Origin: Holophagae bacterium
GTDB taxonomy: Bacteria > Acidobacteriota > Holophagae > Acanthopleuribacterales > Acanthopleuribacteraceae
Reading direction: 5' to 3'
Length of the DNA: 64,000 nt
NCBI GenBank assembly: GCA_030429565.1
Contig: JAUIFE010000003.1
Span: 1-64,000 of the forward strand
Shown here: piece after piece, positions 15,881 through 24,010 of the stretch
How the letters are laid out: every line of letters begins with the position of its first letter
How positions within the stretch are numbered: the stretch's first letter is position 1
Program-made: the position numbers and the translations under genes
Notes under the pieces: generated by a model
Database searches by the model: none
Told to the model about the DNA's origin: nothing
What the model saw: only the letters and a program-made list of their open reading frames with translations

Positions 15881-16416
15881 GAAGCGGCCTCCTTTTTAGT
15901 AATTCGGGCCGGTCCGGCCTGTGGCATTGTCAAGTCTAAGTCAATCCCGTCGGGAAAGTCGGGGACAGGCACCAATTTAGCGGCCCCAAGTCTAATCAGC
16001 CCAATCGGGGACACGCACCAAATTGGGGACACGCACGGCAATTTTACGAGCAATTTTACGAGGACACCCATCGATTGGGTCGGTGTCTCGCCGGATTTAG
16101 CCGCCAAGTCGGGCAAGTCGGGGACATGCACCAAATCGGAGACAGGCCCCGATTCTGCCGCCAAGTCGGGGACAGGCACCAATTCAGCCGTCCCAAGTCT
16201 AATCGAGGAAAGGCACCGAATCGGGGGAACGTAGGCGGCCGGCGCCGATGTGGCCGGCGTCCCGGCGGGGACACGCACGGTCGTTTTACGAGAACGCGCA
16301 TCGATTGGGTCGGTGTCTCGCTGCATCCAGTGGGCCGGCAAGTAGGAGACAGGCTTCGATTTATTTTCGATCCAGTTGGCGGCGCGCACCGCGATTGTCA
16401 TGGGGATCGGTGTCAC
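15877..16416 (-). pseudogene. Degenerate heptosyltransferase-like frame expanded with repeats
   Basis: An open 179-codon frame whose start GTG overlaps the waaC stop and whose stop overlaps the waaF start. Its first residues, MTIAVRAANWIE, mimic the waaF start IAVRVPNWIG. Its last residues (KKEAAS) mimic the end of waaC (ELETAS). The middle is low-complexity translation of repeats (LVPVPDLAAESG, VPDLPDLAAKSGE, TTVRVPAG). I read it as a duplicated waaC-waaF junction, or a gutted third GT9 gene, now filled with REP-like repeats. It is unlikely to make a functional protein, but the overlapping frames would preserve translational coupling across the operon. Confidence 0.6.
15957..16370. repeat. 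Array of GGGGACA(C/G)GCACC-type REP-like units
   Basis: Plus-strand units near 15957, 16007, 16024, 16115, 16139, 16167, 16205, 16267 and 16349 share the core GGGGACAsGCACC with variants. A longer direct repeat (GGGGACACGCACGG then TTTTACGAG then CATCGATTGGGTCGGTGTCTCGC) occurs at 16024-16093 and 16267-16322. The same core occurs in the true waaF coding start (15842-15855), where it encodes RVP. Confidence 0.7.
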
Positions 16417-17474
16417 GAGGCGGTCTCCAGTTCATTGGCAAGGTCGGTGACCTGGGCCAGGGCGGCCTGTGGGGTCATCAAGTCTTGGCAAATCAAAACC
16501 GAGCATTTGCGGTTGCGACAGGGGGCGCACGGTGTTTGCGGTAACAGCATGCGGCGATGTCCTGGGAGGGGTTGGTTGAGAACCGGGTCAGAGGGACCCA
16601 TTAGCGCGACAATCGGCACGCCGAGCACCGAAGCAAGGTGCATTGGGCCGGTATCGCAGGAGACCAGTAAGTAGGCACGCTGCAAGGCGGCACCTAATTC
16701 GACCAAGTTTAAGGGTGGTAGCTCCTCGGGCGCCTCGTGCAGAAGTTCGGTGAGCTGGTCACGATAAAGGCCGTCGGCGGGACCGAACACAAAACGAACC
16801 GGCCGTTGGAAACGGGTGCGCAGGTTTTGGTAAAGCCAGGCCCAGTATTTGGCCGGCCAGCGTTTGTTGCGGCCGTGGTCGGAGGTCCCGGGAAATAAAA
16901 GTAGGGCCGGTTCGGGCATGGCGGCTTCGACCTTGGCTTGGCCGGCGCTGTCGAGTTGGATCTGTGGCCGACAGGGCTGCAAGGCCGGGTCAAACCGGCG
17001 GGCTAAGGCTAAATTTCGGTCGTAACGCGAGATGTGTGGGTCGGTCAGCACGTGTCGTTCGTTGATGAGCCAGCGTGCGCCCTCTTTGCTGCCACCGCGC
17101 TCGTAGCCGACGCGGCGTGGGATGCCGGCGAGCAGGGGCAGCAGGCCGCTTTTGGCGACGCCGTGAAAATCGATGGAGATATCGAAGTCTTCGGCGGCAA
17201 TGCGCTGTTTGACTTTACGCCAGGCGGCGAGGCGTCCTGGCAGACTGCCGCTGCGCAGCGCTTTGCGTTCGATTTGCAGTAACTTGGGTCCCTTGACGGC
17301 CTTAAGGAAACCGGCGGAACCGTCTTCAACCAGCCAGGAAAAATCGGCTTTAGGAAAGCGTTGCATCAACGCCAAAACGCTGGGCATGGTGCGGATGACG
17401 TCGCCGAGCGCGGATAAACGAACAATGAGGACTTTTTGGCCGTTGAGGTCGATGGAATCGTGGGCGTGGGGCAT
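16413..17474 (-). CDS. waaC: LPS heptosyltransferase I-like GT9 enzyme
   Basis: 353 residues from ATG at 17472-17474; the frame is open for another 132 codons upstream, but that part is basic and low-complexity and not family-like. After a short leader it reads KVLIVRLSALGDVIRTMPSVLAL, here VLIVRLSALGDVI then RTMPSV, the WaaC-type N-terminal glycosyl-acceptor motif. The C-terminal half has LLFPGTSDHGRNKRWP, FVFGPADGLYRDQL, NLVELGAALQRAYLLVSCDTGPMHLASVLGVP and ALMGPSDP. It should transfer the first heptose to Kdo2-lipid A; other GT9 roles cannot be excluded. The C-terminal CAPCRNRKCSVLICQD cluster is shared with many family members. It is first in the cluster, upstream of the degenerate frame and waaF. 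Confidence 0.87.
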   Translation of the reverse strand: MPHAHDSIDLNGQKVLIVRLSALGDVIRTMPSVLALMQRFPKADFSWLVEDGSAGFLKAVKGPKLLQIERKALRSGSLPGRLAAWRKVKQRIAAEDFDISIDFHGVAKSGLLPLLAGIPRRVGYERGGSKEGARWLINERHVLTDPHISRYDRNLALARRFDPALQPCRPQIQLDSAGQAKVEAAMPEPALLLFPGTSDHGRNKRWPAKYWAWLYQNLRTRFQRPVRFVFGPADGLYRDQLTELLHEAPEELPPLNLVELGAALQRAYLLVSCDTGPMHLASVLGVPIVALMGPSDPVLNQPLPGHRRMLLPQTPCAPCRNRKCSVLICQDLMTPQAALAQVTDLANELETAS

Positions 17475-17970
17475 GAAGCGGTTTCCCAAAAATGGCGATG
17501 AGTGGGCCGGGGTCGGCGCGAAACGGCTCAAATTGTACCTAAAGCGCGCGCAACGTGGCGGAGTTTTTCGAATCTGGGTGTCATGGCCGGGGAAGAACGG
17601 ATCGCGACGGCGGCGGTGACGGCGGCCTGAAACCACGGACCAGGACAGATGTGGGGACGGCTGTTTGGAAAAGCGGCGTGAACGGTCTTGGCCGGTGCGG
17701 CGGTCGCGTTGGCGCTTTGCCGGCAATTGACAAAAAGCGAGTGGCTTCCGATAATGTTCGGTGACCCGCTGTTTGTGCGGGTTTGGTGCGCACAGCGACG
17801 CGTTTGACGCGGGCAACGCGCCCGACACGTTTGTGTTCTTCGCTCGCCTCATGATGCCATGCCGGCTCATTCATGTGGTGAGATGCGGCCGTCCGCATCG
17901 CTCCGGCTTTGGCCTGGCCAGGTTTTCCGGTCCCTCCCGATACTTTGACCTTTGATGGGTGACACAAAGC
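17475..17970. other. Divergent waaC/hrcA intergenic region
   Basis: About 500 bp between divergent genes with no supportable gene. I looked for a CIRCE operator (TTAGCACTC-N9-GAGTGCTAA) upstream of hrcA and found none. It must hold promoters for both directions, but I cannot place them confidently. Confidence 0.4.
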
Positions 17971-19002
17971 ATGACGATTAACGATCGCGCACGCAAGGTG
18001 TTGAGTCAGGTAGTAAAACTGCACTATTTGACCTGTGAACCGGTCGGTTCAACCTCCATATGCAACACCAAAACGCTGTCCGTCTCACCGGCGACGATTC
18101 GCAATATTATGGTTCGTTTAGAAAACCACGGTTATTTACACCAGCCGCACGCCAGCGCCGGTCGCTTGCCGACGGATCAAGGCTATCGCGCTTATGTCGA
18201 CGACCTCTCCCTGTTAGAAGAGCCGCTTGACGATCACGAACGCGTAGAATTAGACAGCTTGTTGGCGCAAAAACCGCTAGGGCCCGATTATTTGGAAGCG
18301 GTTGCCGAATACATTCAGGACAAAACCGGGTCACTGGCTTTTTCGATTCCTTTTCGTCAGTCGGGTCTGCGTTGGGACCATGTTCACTTTCAACGCATTG
18401 ACAACCACCGCGTGCTGGTCCTGATGGTGGCCGAAGGCGGCTACACGCAACACGCGTTTCTCGACATTCCCGGTCACGAATTAACGCCGCATTTAGCAGA
18501 AAAAATTGCCAATTACATCAATAGCCGTTTCCGACGGACCAGCGTTAGCGAAATCAAGCGACGTATGGAAACGGCCGCGCTGGACGGTACCGGTCGCTAC
18601 GATTTGCTGACCGACAAGGTGGCGGCGGTGGCGAATCAGCTTAGCGGCCAACTGAGCCGCATGGGGACGTTGCGGATTCGCGGCTACTCGGCGCTGCTGG
18701 CGATGCCGGAATTTCGCGACGCGGCGCTGCTGCGCAATGTGATTGCCTTACTGGAAGATCAGCGCGAAATTAAAAGCGTGATCCGACGAACTTTTGCAGC
18801 GGAAGGGCCGTGGTTGACGGTGTGCATCGGTAAAGAGATGGCGACACCGGCCATGGAGGCCTTGACTTTGGTTTTGGCACGTTTCCGCAATCAACAAGAT
18901 TGGATGGGCGGGGTTGGTGTGCTGGGCCCAAAACGGCTGGCCTACCGGCGGACGCTACAGATTTTGTCTTTGGCCAACGATCGTGTGGCACAAAGAGCTT
19001 GA
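17971..19002 (+). CDS. hrcA: Heat-inducible transcription repressor HrcA
   Basis: 343 residues from ATG at 17971; an in-frame GTG at 17959 would add four residues. The N-terminal winged helix shows the HrcA pattern: NDRARKVLSQVVKLHYL, EPVGSTSI, SVSPATIRNIMVRLENHGYL and HQPHASAGRLPTDQGYRAYVD. The central part contains a GAF-like dimer domain, and the C terminus IGKEMATPAMEALTLVLARF with GGVGVLGPKRLAYRRTL matches the family end. HrcA normally represses groE and dnaK operons by binding CIRCE with GroEL help. I see no CIRCE in this cluster, so its target may be elsewhere or its site may have diverged. It is the first gene of hrcA-grpE-dnaK-dnaJ. Confidence 0.92.
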   Translation: MTINDRARKVLSQVVKLHYLTCEPVGSTSICNTKTLSVSPATIRNIMVRLENHGYLHQPHASAGRLPTDQGYRAYVDDLSLLEEPLDDHERVELDSLLAQKPLGPDYLEAVAEYIQDKTGSLAFSIPFRQSGLRWDHVHFQRIDNHRVLVLMVAEGGYTQHAFLDIPGHELTPHLAEKIANYINSRFRRTSVSEIKRRMETAALDGTGRYDLLTDKVAAVANQLSGQLSRMGTLRIRGYSALLAMPEFRDAALLRNVIALLEDQREIKSVIRRTFAAEGPWLTVCIGKEMATPAMEALTLVLARFRNQQDWMGGVGVLGPKRLAYRRTLQILSLANDRVAQRA

Positions 19003-19075
19003 CTTCCAGGCGGTTGCTGTTTGGAAGGGCGAATTGTGATATGATTGACGGCTGGTTGAATACGAGGAGTTTTTC

Positions 19076-19726
19076 ATGAACGATGGACAGGAAGTTAAAG
19101 AAAATCAGGATGTAGAACTGAAAAACGACGCGACGAGCGCCCCTGAAACCGAGGCGGTCGCCGAGGTTGAGGAAGTGACCGGCATCGAAGTGGTTACGCC
19201 GGAAGAAGCCGCGCCGTCGGAAGAGGACAAGGTGGCCGCGTTAGAAGCCCAGGTCAAAGATTTTCAAAACAAATTCCTGCGAGCTCGTGCCGACTTGGAA
19301 AATTTCCGCAAGCGCAGCGAACGGGAAAAAGCGGACGCGGTCAAACGTGCTAACCGCAACATTTTAATGGACCTGCTTGATGTGAACGACAACTTCGAGC
19401 GCGCCACGACCAGCGTGAGCGACGAGAAGGACCCCTTTGTGGTCGGCGTCCTGATGATTCGCAAGCAGCTCCAGGACACGTTGAGCCAGCAAGGCGTGGA
19501 AGAAGTCGGCGCGTTGCACCGACCCTTCGATCCGTATTTGCACGAGGCCTTCGCCTACGAACCTTCGGAGGAGCATCCGGAGAATGTGGTCATCGAAGTG
19601 TTTCAAAAAGGGTACCGCTATCAAGGGCAGCTTTTGCGTGCCGCGAAGGTTAAAGTGTCGGCCGCACCGTTAGAAGCGCCCACCGAGGAAGCGGCGGCCG
19701 ATGAGGGTTCCGCGGAATCCGCCTAA
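19076..19726 (+). CDS. grpE: Nucleotide exchange factor GrpE
   Basis: 216 residues; ATG with AGGAG six bases upstream. The N-terminal 60 residues are acidic and disordered (Glu/Ala/Val-rich), followed by the long dimerising helix AALEAQVKDFQNKFLRARADLENFRKRSEREK, seen here as ALEAQVKDFQNKFLRA and DLENFRKRSEREK. The C-terminal beta domain has FDPYLHEAFAYE and VIEVFQKGYRYQGQLLRAAKVKV, the GrpE signature that opens the DnaK nucleotide cleft. The tail is again acidic. It releases ADP from DnaK in the cytoplasm. It lies 73 bp after hrcA and 60 bp before dnaK in one probable transcript. Confidence 0.95.
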   Translation: MNDGQEVKENQDVELKNDATSAPETEAVAEVEEVTGIEVVTPEEAAPSEEDKVAALEAQVKDFQNKFLRARADLENFRKRSEREKADAVKRANRNILMDLLDVNDNFERATTSVSDEKDPFVVGVLMIRKQLQDTLSQQGVEEVGALHRPFDPYLHEAFAYEPSEEHPENVVIEVFQKGYRYQGQLLRAAKVKVSAAPLEAPTEEAAADEGSAESA

Positions 19727-19786
19727 TTTGCCGGTCGGATTTGGTTTAAGTTTATCCATTCAGCCTGACGATTACGGAGAGTGTTC

Positions 19787-21607
19787 ATGGGAAAGACAAT
19801 TGGGATCGACCTCGGTACCACCAACTGTTGTGTGGCATTTTCGGAAGCGGGAACACCCAAGGTAATTCCCAACAAGGAAGGGAGTCGCACCACGCCTTCC
19901 GTGGTGGCGTTTACCGATTCAGGGGAACGTTTGATCGGGCATATTGCCAAACGTCAAGCGGTAACCAACCCCAAGAACACGATCTATGCGGTCAAACGTC
20001 TGATTGGGCAGAAGTTTAACAGCCAGGCCCTGGAAACGGTGCGTGAGCACTTGGCTTACGAAGTGGTGCAGGCCTCCAACTCCGATGCCTGGGTCAAATC
20101 CCACGATGAGACCTATTCGCCACAGGAGATTTCCGGCATCATCCTGCGCGAGCTCAAGGAGTCGGCTGAGGAGTTTTTGGGCGAGGAAGTGACGGAAGCG
20201 GTGATTACCGTGCCCGCTTATTTCGACGACGCCCAGCGCCAAGCGACGAAAGACGCCGGCACCATTGCCGGATTGGAAGTCAAACGCATCATTAACGAGC
20301 CGACCGCCGCCGCCTTGGCCTACGGCCTCGAGGCCGGCTACAACGGTCGCATCGCGGTTTACGATATCGGCGGCGGTACCTTCGACGTCAGCATTCTCGA
20401 GGTGCAGGACGGCGTCTTCGAGGTTCAGTCCACTGCCGGTGACTCCTTCTTGGGCGGCGAAGACTTTGACAACGCCATCATTAACTGGATGATTGAGTGC
20501 TTTCAGGACGAAACCGGTATCAACCTTCGTTTTGACAAAATGGCATTGCAGCGCTTGAAGGAAGCGGCGGAAAAAGCCAAATGCGAGCTGTCGGCAGTTG
20601 AAGCGGCCGATATTTCGCTACCGTTTATTTCCTCCGACGCCACCGGCGCCAAGCACTTGAACCTCAAACTTGAGCGTTCGGTGTTCAACGATCTTATTCG
20701 GGATTTGGTCGAGCGCACCCGCGCCCCTTGTCTGGAGGCGATTCAAGCCGCCGGCGTGACGCCCAAGGATGTCGGTCGTGTTTTGCTGGTCGGTGGTCAA
20801 TCGCGTACCCCGATGTTCCACGACATGGTTAAGGACATTTTCGGTCAGGAGCCCAACACCGACCTCAACCCCGATGAAGTTGTTGGTTTGGGTGCGGCGC
20901 TGCAGGGATCAATCCTCAAGGGCGAAGTCAAAGACATTGTGCTGCTCGACGTTACGCCGCTCAGCTTGGGCATTGAAACCCAGGGTGGGTTGGTTTATCG
21001 AATGATCGAGAAAAACGCCAATATCCCCACCTCTTACAGTCAGATTTTTACCACCGTTACCGAAAACCAGACCACGGTTAGTATTCACGTGCTTCAGGGT
21101 GAAAGCGATATCTCGTCCAACAACCGTTCGCTGGCCAAGTTCGAATTGGTCGACATTCCGCCTGCGCCACGCGGCGTACCGCAAATTGAAGTGACCTTCG
21201 AGATCGATACCAACGGTATCGTCAAGGTCGCCGCCACCGATTTGCAAACCAAAAAGGAACAGTCGATCAACATTTCACCGTCCAGTGGTTTGTCGGCCGG
21301 TGAAATTGACGACATCATTCAACGTGCGGAAGACAACCGCAACAAGGACGCCGCACGCAAGGAAACCATCCGCAAGATGAACAAGTTGGAGAGCATGCTG
21401 GGCACGCTCGACAAAACGTTCAAAGAATACGGCCACTTCCTGAGCGACACGGAAAAAGAAAAAATCCAAGAACAGATCGGCGATGCGCGCAAAGCTGTGA
21501 AAAGCGAAGAAGCCGGTCAAATCGACCAGTGTTTGGAAGGCATTAACCGCGTGTCCAAGGTGCTTTCCGAGGCGATCATGTTCGGCGGTTTGAAAAAGGG
21601 AGAATAA
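19787..21607 (+). CDS. dnaK: Chaperone DnaK (Hsp70), short form
   Basis: 606 residues from ATG at 19787 (GGAGAG upstream; a GTG two codons earlier is less likely). The ATPase domain has the phosphate-1 motif IGIDLGTTNC, EAVITVPAYFDDAQRQATKDAG, RIINEPTAAALAYG, IAVYDIGGGTFDVSIL and VLLVGGQSRTP. The linker and substrate domain show VLLDVTPLSLGIETQGG and LQGESDISSNNRSLAKFEL. The chain ends shortly after the lid helices (IMFGGLKKGE) without the usual Gly/Gln-rich tail and terminal EEVK-like acidic motif, making it about 30 residues shorter than typical bacterial DnaK. Sequence details such as SGERLIGHIAKRQAVTNP are otherwise canonical. It works with the flanking GrpE and DnaJ. Confidence 0.96.
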   Translation: MGKTIGIDLGTTNCCVAFSEAGTPKVIPNKEGSRTTPSVVAFTDSGERLIGHIAKRQAVTNPKNTIYAVKRLIGQKFNSQALETVREHLAYEVVQASNSDAWVKSHDETYSPQEISGIILRELKESAEEFLGEEVTEAVITVPAYFDDAQRQATKDAGTIAGLEVKRIINEPTAAALAYGLEAGYNGRIAVYDIGGGTFDVSILEVQDGVFEVQSTAGDSFLGGEDFDNAIINWMIECFQDETGINLRFDKMALQRLKEAAEKAKCELSAVEAADISLPFISSDATGAKHLNLKLERSVFNDLIRDLVERTRAPCLEAIQAAGVTPKDVGRVLLVGGQSRTPMFHDMVKDIFGQEPNTDLNPDEVVGLGAALQGSILKGEVKDIVLLDVTPLSLGIETQGGLVYRMIEKNANIPTSYSQIFTTVTENQTTVSIHVLQGESDISSNNRSLAKFELVDIPPAPRGVPQIEVTFEIDTNGIVKVAATDLQTKKEQSINISPSSGLSAGEIDDIIQRAEDNRNKDAARKETIRKMNKLESMLGTLDKTFKEYGHFLSDTEKEKIQEQIGDARKAVKSEEAGQIDQCLEGINRVSKVLSEAIMFGGLKKGE

Positions 21608-21652
21608 AATTTCTCTCCGTTTGAACCGCATTTTCCAACCTTCGTATTCTTC

Positions 21653-21689
21653 AAAAATCGTGTTTGCCGCCCCGGCAGCACGATTTTTT
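21653..21689 (+). terminator. Rho-independent terminator after dnaK
   Basis: AAAAATCGTG (21653-21662) pairs with CACGATTTTT, with an inner TGCCG/CGGCA pairing, and the stem runs directly into a T-tract. It lies 46 bp after the dnaK stop and would separate or attenuate dnaJ transcription. A second small hairpin (CTTCCCGAACCGGGAAG) follows at about 21691. Confidence 0.75.
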
Positions 21690-21840
21690 ACTTCCCGAAC
21701 CGGGAAGGGATCTTTTAGCATGGGTCCCGGTACCCGATTGCGGGGTTCCGTTAAGGGTGAGATTACGGCGCTTTTACCCTTTGTTTTGACCGACGACGCC
21801 GTGTTGGGGAAACCAACCACAAACGAGGAAAACGTAGCTT

Positions 21841-22959
21841 ATGGCTGAACAAGACTATTACCAAACCCTGGGTGTTGAGCGAAACGCGACGGATCAGGAA
21901 ATCAAAAAAGCCTACCGCAAACTGGCGCTCAAGTACCATCCCGACAAAAATCCGGATGACAAGGAAGCGGAAGACAAGTTCAAGGCTGCCGCCGAGGCTT
22001 ACCAAATCCTTTCGGACAAAGAGAAACGGCAGATCTACGATCAATACGGTCATGCCGGCTTGCGCGGTAACGGCGGTTTCGGTGGCTTCAACGCCGATTC
22101 CTTTGCCGGGTTTGAAGATATCTTGGGCGACTTTTTTGGCTTTGGCCGTGGTGGCAGTTCGCGCTCGCGCACGCGTGCCCGTCAAGGGCGCAGTTTGGAG
22201 CAAGTGCTCGAGCTTACTTTTATGGAAGCCTTTGAAGGTTCCGACAAAACCGTCGCCATCCGCAAAAACGAAAATTGTGAAACCTGTACTGGTTCCGGTC
22301 TCCGTTCGGGTGCCAACCGCAAGACCTGCGGCACCTGCGGTGGCCATGGCCAAGTTCAGGTACAGAGTGGCTTTTTTGCCATCAGTCGCACCTGTCCCAC
22401 CTGTCGTGGGGCGGGCCAAATGATTGAACCCAGTGATCGTTGTCGCACCTGTTACGGCAAAGGTACCGTTGAAAAAGAAACGGAAATGAAGGTGCACATC
22501 CAAGCCGGCGTCGACACCGGCATGCAGCTACGTGTATCGGGCAAAGGCGAGCCTGGCCAGCACGGCGGCCCTCCAGGCGACCTGTACTTGCACCTGAAAG
22601 TGGAAGAGCACGAGTATTTTCACCGCAAGGGCGACGATTTGTTCGCCTCGGTGCCGATTAGCTTCAGTCAAGCGGCTTTAGGTGCCGAGATCCCGATTCC
22701 CACGCTCAAGGGCGAAGAGATGCTGAAGATTCCTGAGGGCACGCAGTCCGGCAAACGTTTCCGCATTGCCGGCGCCGGCTTCGCGATTGTCGGCCGACCC
22801 CATCGCTTCGGTGACTTACACGTCGAAGTGGTGGTGCAAACGCCGACCCGCCTCAGCAAAAAAGAACGCGAGTTATTCAAAGAGCTGGCTGCGCTTAATG
22901 AGGAATCGTCTCAGGAAGAGAAATCGGTTTTCCAAAAAGTCGTCGATTTCTTTAACTAG
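21841..22959 (+). CDS. dnaJ: Chaperone DnaJ (Hsp40)
   Basis: 372 residues. The J domain (1-70) has [25 protein letters not shown], split as DYYQTLGV and [15 protein letters not shown], with the essential HPD. A Gly/Phe-rich segment follows ([22 protein letters not shown]). The zinc-binding domain has four CxxCxGxG repeats: [24 protein letters not shown] and CRTCYGKG. The C-terminal substrate domains contain [19 protein letters not shown] and [17 protein letters not shown]. It stimulates DnaK ATPase and delivers clients. It follows dnaK after 233 bp that include a terminator, so it may also have its own promoter, and it is closed by a strong terminator. Confidence 0.96.
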   Translation: MAEQDYYQTLGVERNATDQEIKKAYRKLALKYHPDKNPDDKEAEDKFKAAAEAYQILSDKEKRQIYDQYGHAGLRGNGGFGGFNADSFAGFEDILGDFFGFGRGGSSRSRTRARQGRSLEQVLELTFMEAFEGSDKTVAIRKNENCETCTGSGLRSGANRKTCGTCGGHGQVQVQSGFFAISRTCPTCRGAGQMIEPSDRCRTCYGKGTVEKETEMKVHIQAGVDTGMQLRVSGKGEPGQHGGPPGDLYLHLKVEEHEYFHRKGDDLFASVPISFSQAALGAEIPIPTLKGEEMLKIPEGTQSGKRFRIAGAGFAIVGRPHRFGDLHVEVVVQTPTRLSKKERELFKELAALNEESSQEEKSVFQKVVDFFN

Positions 22960-22979
22960 CTCAATCAACACCTTGCGAG

Positions 22980-23018
22980 AACCGGTAAAAGCACGACCGT
23001 GCCTTTACCGGTTTTTTT
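22980..23018 (+). terminator. Strong Rho-independent terminator after dnaJ
   Basis: ACCGGTAAA-aGCAC / GTGCc-TTTACCGGT stem of about 13 bp with a 3-nt loop followed by seven T. It begins 20 bp after the dnaJ stop. Confidence 0.9.
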
Positions 23019-23095
23019 GGTTAGTCCAGCGTATCAGGCGAACCCTGCCGACTTGGCCGGACCGGGACAGGGGTCGGCCGCGGCCGCCAAAGACC

Positions 23096-23450
23096 CTATG
23101 TGTCAGGATCGATGTCGCCCCAGGGTGTCCACTCAGACAGCGGTCGCCCGATGAAAGCCACGTTGTTTCGCGAAAAAAATTCGTAGGTGAAGGTTTGGGT
23201 CACACCGTTGGCATCGGTGTAAGAAAGCGGGCGATCCGGTCGGTTACTCCGGCGCCAAGTTTACGTTCCAATGAACTAAGGCGGCCAAGCGCGTCATAGC
23301 TGAATTGGTAATGCTCGGGCGGCATTTGAAGGCCGTCTAATGTGGGCGGTGGTTGTGGGGCAACGTTGTCGACGTTTGTTTTACCATTTGATGGTTTGGC
23401 CGGTATTACAGCCTTGGTGGATGGCGACGAGCCAAGCCAACTCTATCTTT
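23096..23450 (-). pseudogene. Short RHS-core remnant (third copy)
   Basis: About 23182-23450 is a degenerate copy of the RHS segment that also lies at 25497-25800 and 28885-29260 (minus strand): QPPPTLDGLQMPPE, a YDALGR-type motif, then a jump that deletes the TGKR...YDTANN stretch and shifts the frame, then SYTDANGVTQTFTYE. From 23182 leftward, homology stops and the frame continues for about 27 codons (FFSRNNVAFIGRPLSEWTPWG...) to a TAG at 23096. That tail is not in the other copies. It could be the end of an older, different C-terminal tip. Bases 23019-23095 hold nothing I can identify. Confidence 0.7.
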
Positions 23451-23503
23451 AATAGCTATCAAAAGAAATGAATATCCCGGTTTGTCTGTATTCTCCTGGT
23501 TTG

Positions 23504-24001
23504 TCACTTGTCCTCTAGAATCATGGGTCTTGCTAAAGGCTCTTGTTTATCTGGCGTCTTGAAACTTTCAGGCATGTAATAGGGAACGAAACCTCCCTTT
23601 GTGATTCGGAGTGTCGTGCAGTCCCTGTAATTCTCTTTGAGCAAATCCCAGATTATTTCTGTATTCATGATTATTGTATCTGTTATTTGATTGTTTATGA
23701 TTATTGCGCCTATCGCTCCAATTCTTTTGTCGCAATTAGGGCAAGGCGATTGATTACCCGGTGCATAATCTAATATATCAAATACAATTATTTTGTCGAG
23801 ATAATGGTCCCCAAGATTTAAAATTCCACCTTTGTAGTAGGTGTTAGGTGGTATTATGGTTTTGTCTGGTCTGGTATACCATTTTATTCGATCATTTAAA
23901 CGGTAAACTGAATGCTGAGCGCCCCAGAGGAAAATTATTCTGTTTATTATTTTTTTATTACACCAAAGGCATTTGATGTCGATTGCAAGAGCGCTGTGTA
24001 T
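23504..24001 (-). pseudogene. Immunity-gene paralogue with ATA in place of ATG
   Basis: A full-length open frame of 165 codons, the same length as the immunity gene at 25864-26361 and closely similar throughout (GGILNLG, SPCPNCDKRIGAIGA, TDTIIMNTEIIWDLLKEN, DCTTLRIT). Both CxxC pairs are kept. The position that is ATG in the intact copy is ATA here (plus-strand TAT at 23999-24001), behind an identical CTTAAGGA ribosome-binding context. Either translation is lost or it initiates weakly from ATA. Amino-acid substitutions are spread through the chain with no internal stop, which suggests the coding frame was maintained until recently or still is. Confidence 0.75.
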
Positions 24002-24010
24002 TTGAAATCC

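Noticed and set aside
15957-16370. CRISPR array
   Set aside because: Units are uneven in spacing and variable in sequence, and there are no cas genes; a REP-like family fits better.
17475-17870. N-terminal extension of the waaC frame
   Set aside because: The frame is open but basic and low-complexity; the GT9 fold begins just after ATG 17474.
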